Positions 32,480 to 42,058 are shown, counted from the first letter of the stretch. The stretch: 64,000 bases of DNA from Candidatus Eisenbacteria bacterium (GCA_035577985.1 DATJZY010000147.1:38251-102250); one strand, 5' to 3'. Numbers and translations are program-made. Notes: a model not told the origin generated them from the sequence alone.

Positions 32480-33139
32480 ATGCTCGACCTCAAGACCACC
32501 GATCATCTGCTCACCACGACGCGCTCGGTCCGCAAGCGCCTCGACTTCAAGCGCCCGGTGCCGGCCGAGCTGATCCGGCAGTGCCTGGACATCGCCTATC
32601 AGGCCCCGACCGGCTCGAACGCGCAGGGCTGGCACTTCGTGGTCGTGACCGACGCCGGCAAGCGGCGCGCGCTCGCCGACCTCTACCGCAAGGCGTTCGA
32701 GTTCTACGCCAACAATCCGGCCATGCGTGCCACCTACGAGGAGAGCGACCTGCGCACGAAGCAGATGCCGCGCGTGATCGACTCGGCGAGCTATCTGGCC
32801 GAGCACATGCACGAGGCGCCGGTCCACGTGATCCCGTGCATCGAGGGCCGCATCGAGCAGGCCGGCGTGGTGGCGCAGGCGTCGGTCTACGGCTCGATCC
32901 TGCCCGCGGCCTGGTCGTTCATGCTGGCGGCGCGGGCGCGCGGCCTCGGCACCGCGTGGACGACCCTGCACCTCTTCCACGAGCAGGAGGCGGCGAAGAT
33001 CCTCGGCATTCCCGACCACGTGACGCAGACCGCGCTCTTCCCGGTCGCCTACTTCACCGGCACCGACTTCAAGCCCGCCAAGCGCCTCGCGACCGACCGC
33101 TCGACGCACTGGGACACCTGGGGCCGCCACCGCGCCTGA
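32480..33139 (+). CDS. Nitroreductase-family flavoprotein
   Basis: 219 residues. FMN-binding N-terminus RSVRKRLDFKRPVPAELI, QAPTGSNAQGWHFVVV, and the C-terminal GLGTAWTTLHLF plus GIPDHVTQTALFPVAYFTG are typical for the nitroreductase fold. AAGGAG five bases before ATG 32480. Family members reduce nitro groups, quinones or flavins with NAD(P)H; the substrate here is unknown. It falls between the aminopeptidase and a crotonase gene and may be co-transcribed with both. Confidence 0.9.
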   Translation: MLDLKTTDHLLTTTRSVRKRLDFKRPVPAELIRQCLDIAYQAPTGSNAQGWHFVVVTDAGKRRALADLYRKAFEFYANNPAMRATYEESDLRTKQMPRVIDSASYLAEHMHEAPVHVIPCIEGRIEQAGVVAQASVYGSILPAAWSFMLAARARGLGTAWTTLHLFHEQEAAKILGIPDHVTQTALFPVAYFTGTDFKPAKRLATDRSTHWDTWGRHRA

Positions 33140-33148
33140 CCCTGCGTC

Positions 33149-33958
33149 GTGTCCGTCGGCTTCGAGCTTCCGCCCGCGCATCCGCACGTCGCGGTGGTGA
33201 CGATCGACCGTCCCGCCCAGGCGAACAGCCTCGACCCACCGACCATCCGCGGACTCGCCGACGCCTGGCGGCGCGTCCAGGGCGACGCCGACATCCGCGC
33301 CGTCGTCCTCACCGGAGCGGGCGAGCGCGTCTTCTGCGCCGGCATGGACATGAAGACGACCATCCCGGCCTCGCAGCGCCTGGCGCGGGGCGAGCGGGTC
33401 GACGACGAGACGTTCGCCGCCCTGCGCGACGTCGGGGTCGCGATCCTGGCGGGCTTCGACGTCGGCAAGCCGATCGTCTGCGCCGTGAACGGCCACTGCC
33501 GCGCCGTCGGCTTCGACCTGATGCTCGCGACCGACGTTCGCTTCACCGTGCCCGACGCCACCTTCGCCCTCGAGGAGGTCGCGCGCGGTCTCTACCCCAC
33601 GGGCAACGCGACGGTGCTCCTGCCGCGGCAGATCCCGTGGGTGCATGCGCAGGCACTCTTGCTGACCGGACGTCCGATCTCGGCCGAGCAGGCGCGCGAG
33701 ATCGGCCTCGTGAACGCCGTCGCGTTGCCCGAGGACCTCCTCGCCGTGGCGCTCGAGACCGCCGATGCGATCGCCGGCAACGCTCCGCTCGCCGTGCAGG
33801 CGACGCGACGGGGCGTGCGCGAGCTCCGCGACCTCGCGCTGGCGGATGCGTACCGCCGGCAGGAGGAGATCGGCCGTCCCCTGCGGGCCACCGAGGACGC
33901 CCGCGAGGGTCAGCGCGCGTTCGTCGAAAAGCGACGCCCGGTCTGGCGCGGCCGGTGA
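33149..33958 (+). CDS. Enoyl-CoA hydratase/isomerase
   Basis: 269 residues from GTG 33149. Crotonase fold: the first oxyanion segment reads VFCAGMDMKTT, the second AVNGHCRAVGFDLMLATDVRF, and TFALEEVARGLYPTGN contributes the usual catalytic-loop Glu. The Cys-rich FCAGMD and the CRAVGFD second loop are slightly unusual against the standard GGGxELAL pattern, so hydratase, isomerase or thioesterase activity cannot be told apart. Its stop overlaps the GTG of the following MFS transporter (GTGA). Confidence 0.87.
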   Translation: MSVGFELPPAHPHVAVVTIDRPAQANSLDPPTIRGLADAWRRVQGDADIRAVVLTGAGERVFCAGMDMKTTIPASQRLARGERVDDETFAALRDVGVAILAGFDVGKPIVCAVNGHCRAVGFDLMLATDVRFTVPDATFALEEVARGLYPTGNATVLLPRQIPWVHAQALLLTGRPISAEQAREIGLVNAVALPEDLLAVALETADAIAGNAPLAVQATRRGVRELRDLALADAYRRQEEIGRPLRATEDAREGQRAFVEKRRPVWRGR

Positions 33959-35217
33959 CGCGCATCCCCTGGCTTCGTCGGCCGCCGGCGGTCGACGAGC
34001 GCCTCATGGCGTTGCTCGGCCTCGTATCGCTGGCGCTCTTCTTCGAGTCGTACGACCTCTCGATGGCGACCTCGGCCCTCAAGTACATCGCCGAGGATCT
34101 CCACATCTCGGAGCACGAGCTCGGCGGCACCCTCGGTCTCATCCGCCTCGGAGCCATTCCGGCCTTCGTGCTGGCGCCACTCGCCGACCGGCTCGGGCGC
34201 CGCCACGTGTTCCTCGCCTGCGTGATCGCTTCGAGCCTACTCACGTTCGCGACCGCGTTCGTCCGCACGACCGCGGAGTTCGTCGCCGTCCAGATGGCGA
34301 CCCGCACCGCGCTCGTCACGGGCTCGGTGGTCGCGATCGTGATCGTCACCGAGGAGTTCCCCGCGGCTTTCCGCGGTTGGGCGATGGGACTGCTCGGCGC
34401 GCTCTCGGCGTGCGGGCACGGGCTCGGCGCCATCCTGTTCGCGATGATCGATCGCCTGCCGTACGGGTGGCGCTTCCTGTACGCGGTCGGCATCCTCCCG
34501 GTGCTGTTCTGGACCTGGTTCCGCGGCGGCATCCCCGAGACGAAGCGCTTCCGTGACCACGCGGCGCACCGCACGACGCGCGGGCGCCTGCACGACTGGA
34601 TCGGCCCCCTGGTCGCGCTCGCGCGGACGCATCCCGGTCGCGCCGCGGCGATGGCGGGGGTGGCGCTCCTGTTCGGCCTCGGCGAGGTGGCGGTGTTCCA
34701 GTTCAGCAGCTACTTCGCGCTGACCGCGCACGGCTGGACGCCGGCGCAGTACTCGACGATGGTCCTCGTCGGTGGCGGCCTCGGCATCATCGGCAACCTC
34801 GTCGCGGGCAATCTCGCCGATCGTGTCGGCCGTCGCCGGGTGGGCGCGGGCTTCCTCGCGGTCTTCCCGATCTTCGCGGTCCTCTTCTACAACGGGCCCG
34901 CGTGGGCCCTGCCGCTCGGCTTCGCCGGGTTCGTCTTCTGCGATACGGCGGGCGGCGTGATCGTGCGTGCGCTCTCGACCGAGCTGTTCCCGACTTCGCA
35001 CCGCGGCACGTCGGCTGGATGGGTGACCGTCGTGCTGACGCTCGGCTGGGCCGGCGGGCTCGCCCTGGTCGGGTTCGGAACGAGCGGACCCGGCGACATC
35101 GCGCGCATGGCGAGCCGCCTCTCGATCGCCTGCTTCGGGGCTGCGCTCCTGCTCTTCACGCTGCCGGAGACGCATCGCCGCGAGCTCGAATCCATCTCGC
35201 CGGAGGACGCGCACTAG
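33955..35217 (+). CDS. MFS transporter, sugar/carboxylate-porter-like
   Basis: 420 residues from GTG 33955, twelve helices. Motif between helices 2 and 3 is ADRLGRRHVFLAC and its repeat in the second half ADRVGRRRVGAGF. The segment LFFESYDLSMATSALKYIAEDL in helix 1 and EEFPAAFRGWAMG between helices 4 and 5 are those of the aromatic acid/sugar (ShiA/ AAHS-like) group. Substrate likely an organic acid, taken up or exported with protons; it is not proven. It overlaps the crotonase before it and abuts the HAD phosphatase after it, whose start lies inside its stop codon. Confidence 0.85.
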   Translation: MTRIPWLRRPPAVDERLMALLGLVSLALFFESYDLSMATSALKYIAEDLHISEHELGGTLGLIRLGAIPAFVLAPLADRLGRRHVFLACVIASSLLTFATAFVRTTAEFVAVQMATRTALVTGSVVAIVIVTEEFPAAFRGWAMGLLGALSACGHGLGAILFAMIDRLPYGWRFLYAVGILPVLFWTWFRGGIPETKRFRDHAAHRTTRGRLHDWIGPLVALARTHPGRAAAMAGVALLFGLGEVAVFQFSSYFALTAHGWTPAQYSTMVLVGGGLGIIGNLVAGNLADRVGRRRVGAGFLAVFPIFAVLFYNGPAWALPLGFAGFVFCDTAGGVIVRALSTELFPTSHRGTSAGWVTVVLTLGWAGGLALVGFGTSGPGDIARMASRLSIACFGAALLLFTLPETHRRELESISPEDAH

Positions 35218-35882
35218 TGCGCCTGCCGCGACCCGCCACGCACGTCATCTTCGACATGGACGGCGTGCTCCTCGACACGGAGCGCCTCTACACGGAGGCC
35301 ACGCAGCAGATCGTCGCCCGCTTCGGCAAGACGTTCGACTGGTCGGTCAAGGGAAACATGATCGGGCGGCCGGCGCTCGACTCCGCGCGCTATCTGGTCG
35401 AGGCGCTCGCCCTCCCGATGACCCCCGAGGCGTACCTCGAGGAGCGCGCCGTCCTGTTCGAGACGCTCATGCCCACCGCAGAGCCGATGCCGGGTGCACG
35501 CGAGCTGACCCGTGCGCTCGCCGCCCGCAGCGTCCCGCTCGCGCTCGCCACCAGCTCGACCCGTGCCATGCTCGACCTGAAGACGATTCGCCACCGCGAC
35601 TGGTTCCGCTGTTTCTCGGTCGTCGTGGTGGGGGACGACCCCCGCATCGGGCGCGGAAAGCCCGCGCCCGACATCTTCCTGGTCGCGGCCGAGGCGCTCG
35701 GGGCGTCGCCCCGCGCGTGCGTCGTCATCGAAGATGCGCCGGCCGGTGTCGAGGCCGCGCGTGCCGCGGGAATGCACGTGGTGGCCGTTCCCGATCCGGG
35801 CATGGATCGACGCCGCTACGCCCATGCCGACCTCGTGGTGTCGAGTCTCGCCGAACTTCACGTTGACGATCTGGTTGCGTGA
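35217..35882 (+). CDS. HAD-superfamily phosphatase/phosphoglucomutase-like
   Basis: 221 residues starting GTG 35217. Motif I VIFDMDGVLLDTE with the nucleophile Asp and acid/base Asp, a helical cap of type C1, motif II ALATSSTRAM, motif III Lys in GRGKPAPDIFLVA, and motif IV VIEDAPAGVEAAR. The pattern is that of the HDHD1/GS1 and beta-phosphoglucomutase group, which act on sugar phosphates or pseudouridine phosphate. Substrate not predictable. It shares the last base of the transporter stop (TAGTG), so coupled. Confidence 0.92.
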   Translation: MRLPRPATHVIFDMDGVLLDTERLYTEATQQIVARFGKTFDWSVKGNMIGRPALDSARYLVEALALPMTPEAYLEERAVLFETLMPTAEPMPGARELTRALAARSVPLALATSSTRAMLDLKTIRHRDWFRCFSVVVVGDDPRIGRGKPAPDIFLVAAEALGASPRACVVIEDAPAGVEAARAAGMHVVAVPDPGMDRRRYAHADLVVSSLAELHVDDLVA

Positions 35883-35948
35883 TCGCCTCGACGGGCTGGA
35901 ACGGGGCGTGAATTTCGGGTTAAACCGCGGCAGGAGGTCGCCAAGGGA

Positions 35949-36449
35949 ATGATGCCACAGAGAAAGGTGCGCTCGTCGCCCGGACGGGGGACGACGGGCA
36001 AGCAGACGTGGCGACAGTGGATCACGGAATTCGGAGCACACGTCCGACGCGTGCGCGAGTTCCTTGGCCTGTCGCAGGAGCAGGTGGCGCGTGCGGCTGG
36101 AGTGAGCCAGGGTGCCGTGAGTCGGTTCGAGGGCGGACGGGGCCTCTCGACACCATTCGTCGGCATCATGAAGATCAACCTGGCGCTGGCCCACGCCCTC
36201 AAGCAGATCGAGCCGGGGATGCTCACCGACGACGTGCGACGCTTCATGAAGCACCTGGAGGTGTTGCGGCTCCCGGACGATCCGGGGACGCCCGTGCATC
36301 CGGTCGGGCCGAACTTCAAGAGGACCCAGCTCTCGCCCAACCCGGAGCTCGTGCGGGTGATCAAGCTCTACTATGGGCTTCCGGAATCCAAGCGGGAGGC
36401 GTTTCTCGTCGTGATGGAGGCCACCATCTCGGCGATCCGGAACGCCTGA
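35949..36449 (+). CDS. XRE-family transcriptional regulator
   Basis: 166 residues with an HTH_3 domain: HVRRVREFLGLSQEQVARAA, recognition helix GVSQGAVSRFEGGRG. The C-terminal 80 residues (IKLYYGLPESKREAFLVVME) are helical and probably dimerise or bind a ligand. No DNA-binding second domain. An imperfect palindrome in the 66-bp gap upstream, GGGTTAAACCG near 35918, could be its operator. Its neighbour is a hotdog thioesterase beginning 3 bp after its stop. Confidence 0.88.
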   Translation: MMPQRKVRSSPGRGTTGKQTWRQWITEFGAHVRRVREFLGLSQEQVARAAGVSQGAVSRFEGGRGLSTPFVGIMKINLALAHALKQIEPGMLTDDVRRFMKHLEVLRLPDDPGTPVHPVGPNFKRTQLSPNPELVRVIKLYYGLPESKREAFLVVMEATISAIRNA

Positions 36450-36451
36450 GC

Positions 36452-36886
36452 GTGCCCGCGCCGGAAGGCGTCGAGCTCGGTTTCCCCGAGGACGGCGGAT
36501 GTTTCGGCTGCTCGCCGACGAATCCGGCCGGAATGCAATTGCGGTTTCGCCGCGACGGGAGTCGTGTGCACGCCGCGTACCGCATTCCGGACCGGTTTCA
36601 CGGTGCGCCGGGCATCGCCCACGGCGGGATCGTCGCGACGATCCTCGACGAGGTGTCCTGCGCCGCGGCCGTCTTCGTCATCGACCGGCGGGTGGTGACG
36701 GGGGAGCTCGTCGTGCGCTACCACAGACCCGTGCCGGTCGAGGTCCCGCTCGAGATCGACGCCGAGATCGTCGGCGACGCGCATCCGCGCTACGTCGAGA
36801 TCGAGGCCCGCGTGCGCGAAGGCGGCGAGCTGCTGGCGCGCTCGCGGGGGAAGTTCTTCTATCAGGAGCGGCAGGTCGCGCCGTAG
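36452..36886 (+). CDS. Hotdog-fold thioesterase, PaaI-type
   Basis: 144 residues from GTG 36452. N-terminal Cys pair CFGCSPTNPAGMQLRF (usual for this subgroup), then the hotdog helix HGGIVATILDEVSCAAAV with the catalytic Asp/Glu region, then TGELVVRYHRPVPVEVPL and the last strand. These enzymes hydrolyse acyl-CoA or phenylacetyl-CoA thioesters. It is followed by the CoA-transferase gene after 6 bp with AGGA four bases before its ATG, so the XRE regulator, thioesterase and CoA-transferase may form one operon. Confidence 0.9.
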   Translation: MPAPEGVELGFPEDGGCFGCSPTNPAGMQLRFRRDGSRVHAAYRIPDRFHGAPGIAHGGIVATILDEVSCAAAVFVIDRRVVTGELVVRYHRPVPVEVPLEIDAEIVGDAHPRYVEIEARVREGGELLARSRGKFFYQERQVAP

Positions 36887-36892
36887 GACACG

Positions 36893-38098
36893 ATGGCGGG
36901 TCCGCTCCAGGGTATTCGCGTCGTCGAGCTGGGCGTGTGGGTCGCCGGCCCCTCCGCGAGCGGCGTCCTCGCCGACTGGGGGGCGACGGTGGTGAAGATC
37001 GAGCCGCCGACGGGCGATCCCTTCCGCGGTCTCTATCTCACGGCCGCCGGCGTCGAGCTGCCGGCGAATCCGCCCTTCGAGCTCGACAACCGGGGCAAGC
37101 GCTCGGTGGTCCTGGATCTCCGCGTCGCCGAAGCGCGGGAGATCGCCTACCGGCTGCTGAGCGACGCCGACGTCTTCGTCACCAACGTCCGCCCGGCGGC
37201 GCTCGCGCGCCTCGGGCTCGACTACGAGACGCTCGCGGCGCGCAACCCGCGCCTCGTCTACGGGCGCGTCACGGGTTACGGCGAGAGCGGGCCCGACGCT
37301 GATCGTCCGTCCTACGACATCGGGGCGTTCTGGTCGCGTGCCGGCATCGCCGCGGCCTTGACGCCTGCCGGCGCGGAGCCGCCCTTCCAGCGCGGCGCGA
37401 TGGGCGATCACACCGCCGGCATCTCGCTCGCGGGCGGCATCAGCGCCGCCCTTCTGGCGCGCGAGCGCACCGGTCGCGGGCAGCTCGTCACCACCTCGCT
37501 CCTGCGCATCGGCCTCTTCGTGCTCGGCTGGGACACGAACGCCGCGCTCCGGCTCGGCATCAACGCGACGCCACTGCGCCGCCACGAGATGCCGAACCCG
37601 GTCATCTGCCCGTTCAAGGCGGCCGACGACCGGTGGTTCTGGCTCCTCGGGCTTCAGGGCCAGCGGCACTGGCCCGACCTCGTGCGCGCCGTCGACCGTC
37701 CCGAGTGGCTCACCGACGCGCGCTTCGCGACCATGTCGGCGCGCCGCGATCATGCCCGAGAGCTGGTCGCGCTGCTCGATGCGATCTTCGCCACCGCCCC
37801 GCTCGCCGAGTGGGGACGCCGTCTCGACGCGGCCGGCATGTGGTGGGCACCCGTGCAGACCACGACCGAGGCGCTCGACGATCCGCAGGTTCGTGCCTCC
37901 GGCGCCTTCGTCGACGTACCGCAGGGCGACGGCACGAGCGCGCCCGGCGTCGCCACGCCCGTCGACTTCGGCGACACGCGCTGGGCGCCGGGCGGACCGT
38001 CGCCCGAGTGCGGCCAGCACACCGAGGAGGTCCTGCTCGAGCTCGGCTTCGACTGGGAAGCGATCGCCGCCCTGAAGGACAAGGGCGCGATTCCGTGA
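36893..38098 (+). CDS. CaiB/BaiF-family CoA-transferase (class III)
   Basis: 401 residues, the usual family length. N-terminal GIRVVELGVWVAGPSASGVLADWGATV with the CoA-binding loop, VKIEPPTGDPFR, LDLRVAEAREI, and the catalytic Asp in SYDIGAFWSRAGI. The second domain has GAMGDHTAGISLAGG and the C-terminal FGDTRWAPGGPSPECGQHTEEVL. Moves CoA between acids; typical donor/acceptor pairs include carnitine, bile acids or benzylsuccinate. Here the partners are unknown. It overlaps the GTG of the following SDR by 4 bases. Confidence 0.94.
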   Translation: MAGPLQGIRVVELGVWVAGPSASGVLADWGATVVKIEPPTGDPFRGLYLTAAGVELPANPPFELDNRGKRSVVLDLRVAEAREIAYRLLSDADVFVTNVRPAALARLGLDYETLAARNPRLVYGRVTGYGESGPDADRPSYDIGAFWSRAGIAAALTPAGAEPPFQRGAMGDHTAGISLAGGISAALLARERTGRGQLVTTSLLRIGLFVLGWDTNAALRLGINATPLRRHEMPNPVICPFKAADDRWFWLLGLQGQRHWPDLVRAVDRPEWLTDARFATMSARRDHARELVALLDAIFATAPLAEWGRRLDAAGMWWAPVQTTTEALDDPQVRASGAFVDVPQGDGTSAPGVATPVDFGDTRWAPGGPSPECGQHTEEVLLELGFDWEAIAALKDKGAIP

Positions 38099-39066
38099 GC
38101 GGGAGGGTCCTCCTCACCGGCGGCACGGGCATCGTGGGAGGTGCGGTGGCAGCCGAGCTCGTCCGCCGCGGGCGCGCGGTGCGGGCGCTGGTGCGATCGC
38201 TCGAACGCGGGCGAGTCCTGTTGCCCACCGGATGTGAGCTGGTCGAGGGCGACGTCACCGACGCGGCGTCGGTCCGGCGCGCCGTCGACGGCTGCACGGT
38301 CGTCTATCACACCGCCGGCCTCCCCGAGCAGTGGCTCGCCGATCCGTCGACGTTCGCGCGCGTCAACGTGGGTGGCACGCGCCTCGTCGCCGAGGCGGCG
38401 CTCGCCGCCCGGGTCACGAAGTTCGTCTACACGAGCACCATCGACGTGTTCGCGTGCGTGCCCGGCGTCCCCTTCGACGAGGGCACGATCGCGACCATGC
38501 CGAAGGCGACGGCCTACCAGCGCTCGAAGCAGGACGCCGATCGCCTGGTCGTCGAGCTCGCGTCGCGCGGGCTCCCCGCCGTGTTCCTGCACCCGTCCGG
38601 GGTCTACGGCCCCGTGCCCGCCGCATCACCGGGGCTGAACGCGTTCATCGCCGACCTCGTGCGGGGAAAGATCCCGATGCTGCTGCCGGGCGGCCTGCCG
38701 CTCGTCTATGCGCCCGACGTCGGCACCGGCCACGTGCTCGCCGAGGAGCGGGCGCCGGGGAGTCGCTACATCCTCTCGGAGTCGTACTGGGAGCTGGTCG
38801 CCATCGCGCGCGCCGTCGCCGAGGTCGCGCCCGCCGCGAAGGTCCCGCGCGTCCTGCCGAGCGCCGTCGCGCACGCGGTGTCGGCGGCGGGCGAGCTCGT
38901 CGCCCGCGCGACGCGGAAGCCGCCGCTCATCCCGCGCGGGCAGCTGACGTTCCTGGAATCGGGAACACGGCCCGACGCGGCGCGCGCCCGCCGTGAGCTC
39001 GGCTGGGCGCCGACGCCGTTTCGCGACGCGCTGCCGGCGACGCTCGCCTTCGTGACCCGCGATTGA
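38095..39066 (+). CDS. NAD-dependent epimerase/dehydratase (extended SDR)
   Basis: 323 residues from GTG 38095. Rossmann glycine motif VLLTGGTGIVGGAVAAEL, active-site YQRSK with Tyr and Lys, Ser/Thr in VYTSTIDVF, and the substrate region HPSGVYGPV. Distance DxxD and VEGDVTDAASVRRAV support NAD(P) binding. Close to the 3-beta-hydroxysteroid dehydrogenase/dihydroflavonol reductase subgroup. Acts on a hydroxy or keto group of an unknown metabolite. Last gene of the group coupled by GTGA overlap to the CoA-transferase; the gap to the next, secreted, protein is 21 bp. Confidence 0.9.
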   Translation: MSGRVLLTGGTGIVGGAVAAELVRRGRAVRALVRSLERGRVLLPTGCELVEGDVTDAASVRRAVDGCTVVYHTAGLPEQWLADPSTFARVNVGGTRLVAEAALAARVTKFVYTSTIDVFACVPGVPFDEGTIATMPKATAYQRSKQDADRLVVELASRGLPAVFLHPSGVYGPVPAASPGLNAFIADLVRGKIPMLLPGGLPLVYAPDVGTGHVLAEERAPGSRYILSESYWELVAIARAVAEVAPAAKVPRVLPSAVAHAVSAAGELVARATRKPPLIPRGQLTFLESGTRPDAARARRELGWAPTPFRDALPATLAFVTRD

Positions 39067-39087
39067 CAGCGCGAGCGGCGCTCTGGG

Positions 39088-41283
39088 ATGCCTTCGTCGA
39101 TGCGTCGCCTCGTCCGGACGACCGCGCTGCTCGTGCTCCTCGGGGCCAGCGGCGTCTGGGCCACGACCTGGGTCGTCGCGGCGGCGGGTGGCGACTTCAC
39201 CACCATCCAGGCGGCGCTCGACGTCGCGACGGCGGGCGACACGGTGCAGGTCCGCGAGAAGGCCACGCCGTACTTCGAGAAGCTCGTGCTGCCGGCGAGC
39301 GGCAACGCGACGCTCGGCCACGTGGCCCTCACGGCGTTCCCCGGCGAGCACCCGATCCTCGACGGCACCGGGGTCGCCGGCGACGACATGATCCTCGTCG
39401 AGGACAAGAGCTGGGTGCGGATCGCCGGTTTCGAGATCCGCAACAACACCGGCCTGCACGACGGCTCGGGCATCCGCGTCGTCGGCGCCGGCTCCCACGT
39501 CGAGCTGCGGCAGAACGACATCCACGACATGCGCGGCTCGAACGCCATGGGCATCACCGTCTATGGCACCGCGACGACGTCCATCTCGGACCTCGTAATC
39601 GACGGCAACACGATCCACGACTGCGAGCCGGCGCCGAGCGAGGCCCTCACGCTGAATGGCAACGTCGAGCGCTTCGAGGTGACGAACAACGTCGTCCGCG
39701 ACGTCGACAACATCGGCATCGACTTCATCGGCGGCGAGACCGACATCCAGCCCGACCGCACGAAGGTCGCGCGCAACGGCGCATGCCGCGGCAACCGCGT
39801 CGAGCGTGCGCGCTCGAGCTACGGTGGAGGCTATGCCGGCGGCATCTACGTCGACGGCGGGCGCGACATCGTGATCGAGCGCAACGTCGTGACCGAGAGC
39901 GACATCGGCCTCGAGGTGGGCGCGGAGCATGCCGGCATCGAGGCGACCGGCGTCGTCGTGCGTGACAACGTGCTGTTCGCCAACGACAAGGCGGGGCTCG
40001 CCTTCGGCGGCTTCGCGGGCTCGGTCGGGCGCGTGCGCGACTGCCGCTTCACGAACAACACCGTCGTCGGCAACGACACCCTCGGCACCGGCTTCGCCCA
40101 GCTCTGGATCCAGTTCGCCGAGGACAACGTGGTCGCGAACAACGTCTTCGCGAGCGCGGCGGCGAGCCGCCTCGTCGACTCGGACGCCGGCAACACTGGC
40201 AATCAGCTCGACTACAACCTCTGGTGGGCACCGGGCTCGGTCGCCACCTTCGTGTGGAACGGCACCGAGTACGCGACCTTCGCCGCCTATCGCGCCGGCA
40301 CCGGGGCCGACGCGCACTCGCAGCTCGCCGATCCGCTGCTCGCGAACCCGGCCGCGGGCGACGTGCACCTCGGTGCGACCTCGCCCGCGATCAACGCGGG
40401 CGACCCCGCCTTCGTCGCCGCCGCCGGCGAGACCGACCTGGACGGCGCGCCGCGCGTCTCGGGCCCGCGCGTCGACGTCGGCGCCGACGAGGTCACGTGC
40501 GGCGACGGTGTGCCGAATCCCGGCGAGGAGTGCGACGACGGCAACGCCGTCGACGGCGATGGGTGCGACACGAACTGCACCACCACGCGCTGTGGGAACG
40601 GGATCGTCACCGCGGGCGAGGCGTGCGACGACGGCAACCTCGCGGCGGGCGACTGCTGCGATCCGGGCTGTGCCGTCGAGCCGGCCGGCTCGGCGTGCGC
40701 CGACGGCGATCCGTGCACCGTCGGCGATGGGTGCGACGGCGCGGGCGCGTGCGTGGGAACCGTGGGGCCCGCGACGGGCTGCCACGACCCGTCCTCGGCG
40801 AGCGTCATCGTGAAGCGGGTCGCCGGCGATCCGACCAGGAGCCGGCTCGTGTGGAAGTGGACCCACGGCGACACCGCGCTCGCCGAGCTCGGCGATCCGG
40901 CCGGCGGCGGCACGACGTACGCGCTGTGCATCTACGACACCACCGGCGGCACGCCGGGGCTCGTCGTGCGGGCGACGGTACCGGCGGGCGGCACGTGTCA
41001 CGGCAAGGCCTGCTGGAAGGCGCTCGCGAACCTCGGCTTCAAGTACGCCGATCGCGACCTCACCCCCGACGGCGTGCTCGCGATCACGCTGCGAAGCGGC
41101 ACCGCGGGCCGCGCCAACATCCGGCTGAAGGGCAAGGGCGATCGCCTGCAGACGCCCTCGATGCCGCTCGCGCAGGACCCGCGGGTGACGGTACAGCTGA
41201 AAGCGTCGAGCGGCGCCTGCTGGCAGAGCACGCACCAGGCGCCCGCCCTGCGCAACGACGGCTCGCAGTTCCGCGACGAGTAG
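39088..41283 (+). CDS. Secreted right-handed parallel beta-helix protein with Cys-rich and C-terminal module
   Basis: 731 residues. Signal peptide (TTALLVLLGASGVWA) directly after ATG 39088 or 39100. Residues 25-460 are a parallel beta-helix of about 20 short rungs with Asn/Gly/Ile turns (for example DGNTIHDCEPAPSEALTLNG), as in pectate-lyase-like and carbohydrate-binding proteins; no catalytic triad is certain. Then myxobacterial-type Cys repeats CDDGNAVDGDGCDTNC and CDDGN..AGDCCDPGC, and a CADGDPCTVGDGCDG module also seen at 60113-62857. The last 165 residues (VWKWTHGDTALAELGDP...) are a beta domain related to the N-terminus of the protein at 62912. Probably extracellular. Confidence 0.85.
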   Translation: MPSSMRRLVRTTALLVLLGASGVWATTWVVAAAGGDFTTIQAALDVATAGDTVQVREKATPYFEKLVLPASGNATLGHVALTAFPGEHPILDGTGVAGDDMILVEDKSWVRIAGFEIRNNTGLHDGSGIRVVGAGSHVELRQNDIHDMRGSNAMGITVYGTATTSISDLVIDGNTIHDCEPAPSEALTLNGNVERFEVTNNVVRDVDNIGIDFIGGETDIQPDRTKVARNGACRGNRVERARSSYGGGYAGGIYVDGGRDIVIERNVVTESDIGLEVGAEHAGIEATGVVVRDNVLFANDKAGLAFGGFAGSVGRVRDCRFTNNTVVGNDTLGTGFAQLWIQFAEDNVVANNVFASAAASRLVDSDAGNTGNQLDYNLWWAPGSVATFVWNGTEYATFAAYRAGTGADAHSQLADPLLANPAAGDVHLGATSPAINAGDPAFVAAAGETDLDGAPRVSGPRVDVGADEVTCGDGVPNPGEECDDGNAVDGDGCDTNCTTTRCGNGIVTAGEACDDGNLAAGDCCDPGCAVEPAGSACADGDPCTVGDGCDGAGACVGTVGPATGCHDPSSASVIVKRVAGDPTRSRLVWKWTHGDTALAELGDPAGGGTTYALCIYDTTGGTPGLVVRATVPAGGTCHGKACWKALANLGFKYADRDLTPDGVLAITLRSGTAGRANIRLKGKGDRLQTPSMPLAQDPRVTVQLKASSGACWQSTHQAPALRNDGSQFRDE

Positions 41284-41316
41284 GGAGGCCGAAGCCTCGC
41301 CTCCGACCTCGCGCAC

Positions 41317-42042
41317 CTACTCGACGAACGCGACGGCCCCCGTCTTCACGTCGTAGATCCCCCCCGCGAGCCCGACCTCGCCCGCGTCGATCATGGCGCG
41401 CAGGATCGGGCTGCGGTGGCGAATCGCCTGCATCGTGAGCGTCACGTTCTCGCGCGTGACCGCCTCGACGAACGCCTTGTTCTTCGAGTCGCGCGGGCCC
41501 GGCACGCCGCGGACCGCGGCGACCGCAGGACGGATCTGCGCGAGGGTCGTGGTCAGGTTCCCCATCTTCACGTCGTCACAGGCGCCCTTGATCGCCCCGC
41601 ACTCGGTGTGTCCCAGCACGAGGATCAGCTTCGAGCCCGCGACCTTCGAGGCGAACTCGAGGCTGCCGAGCAGGTCGGGATCGACGAAGTTGCCGGCGAT
41701 GCGCGCGCTGAAGATGTCGCCGATGCCCTGGTCGAACACCAGCTCGGGCGGCACGCGCGAGTCGATGCACCCGAGGACGCTGGCGAACGGGTACTGACCT
41801 CCGCTCGTCTCCGCGACTTGTGCACGAAGATCGCGATGCAGCGCGGTGCCGGCGACGAAGCGGGCGTTGCCGTCCCGGAGGCGCTGGAGCGCTTCGGCGG
41901 GCGTGATCGCGGCCTGCGCGTCCTTCGTCAGGGCCGGAACGGTCGGAGCCGGAGCCGGCGTCGCGGGCTTGTGCGAGGCGCAGCCCGCCTGAAGGAGGCC
42001 GGCGACGAGGAGCGCTGCGGTGGTGGGTCGGCGGATGCGCAT
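41317..42042 (-). CDS. Beta-class carbonic anhydrase, predicted lipoprotein
   Basis: 241 residues. The N-terminus is a short lipoprotein signal ending in LLQAGCAS (Cys21; the position before has Gln instead of Leu, so the lipobox is imperfect). The catalytic domain carries the beta-class pattern: CIDSRVPPE with zinc Cys and Asp-Arg dyad, and HTECGAIKGAC supplying His and Cys ligands. Interconverts CO2 and bicarbonate, here likely in the periplasm. It follows the VOC protein after 16 bp in the same direction, so the two are probably co-transcribed. Confidence 0.9.
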   Translation of the reverse strand: MRIRRPTTAALLVAGLLQAGCASHKPATPAPAPTVPALTKDAQAAITPAEALQRLRDGNARFVAGTALHRDLRAQVAETSGGQYPFASVLGCIDSRVPPELVFDQGIGDIFSARIAGNFVDPDLLGSLEFASKVAGSKLILVLGHTECGAIKGACDDVKMGNLTTTLAQIRPAVAAVRGVPGPRDSKNKAFVEAVTRENVTLTMQAIRHRSPILRAMIDAGEVGLAGGIYDVKTGAVAFVE

Positions 42043-42058
42043 GTCGTCCCTCTCTCGC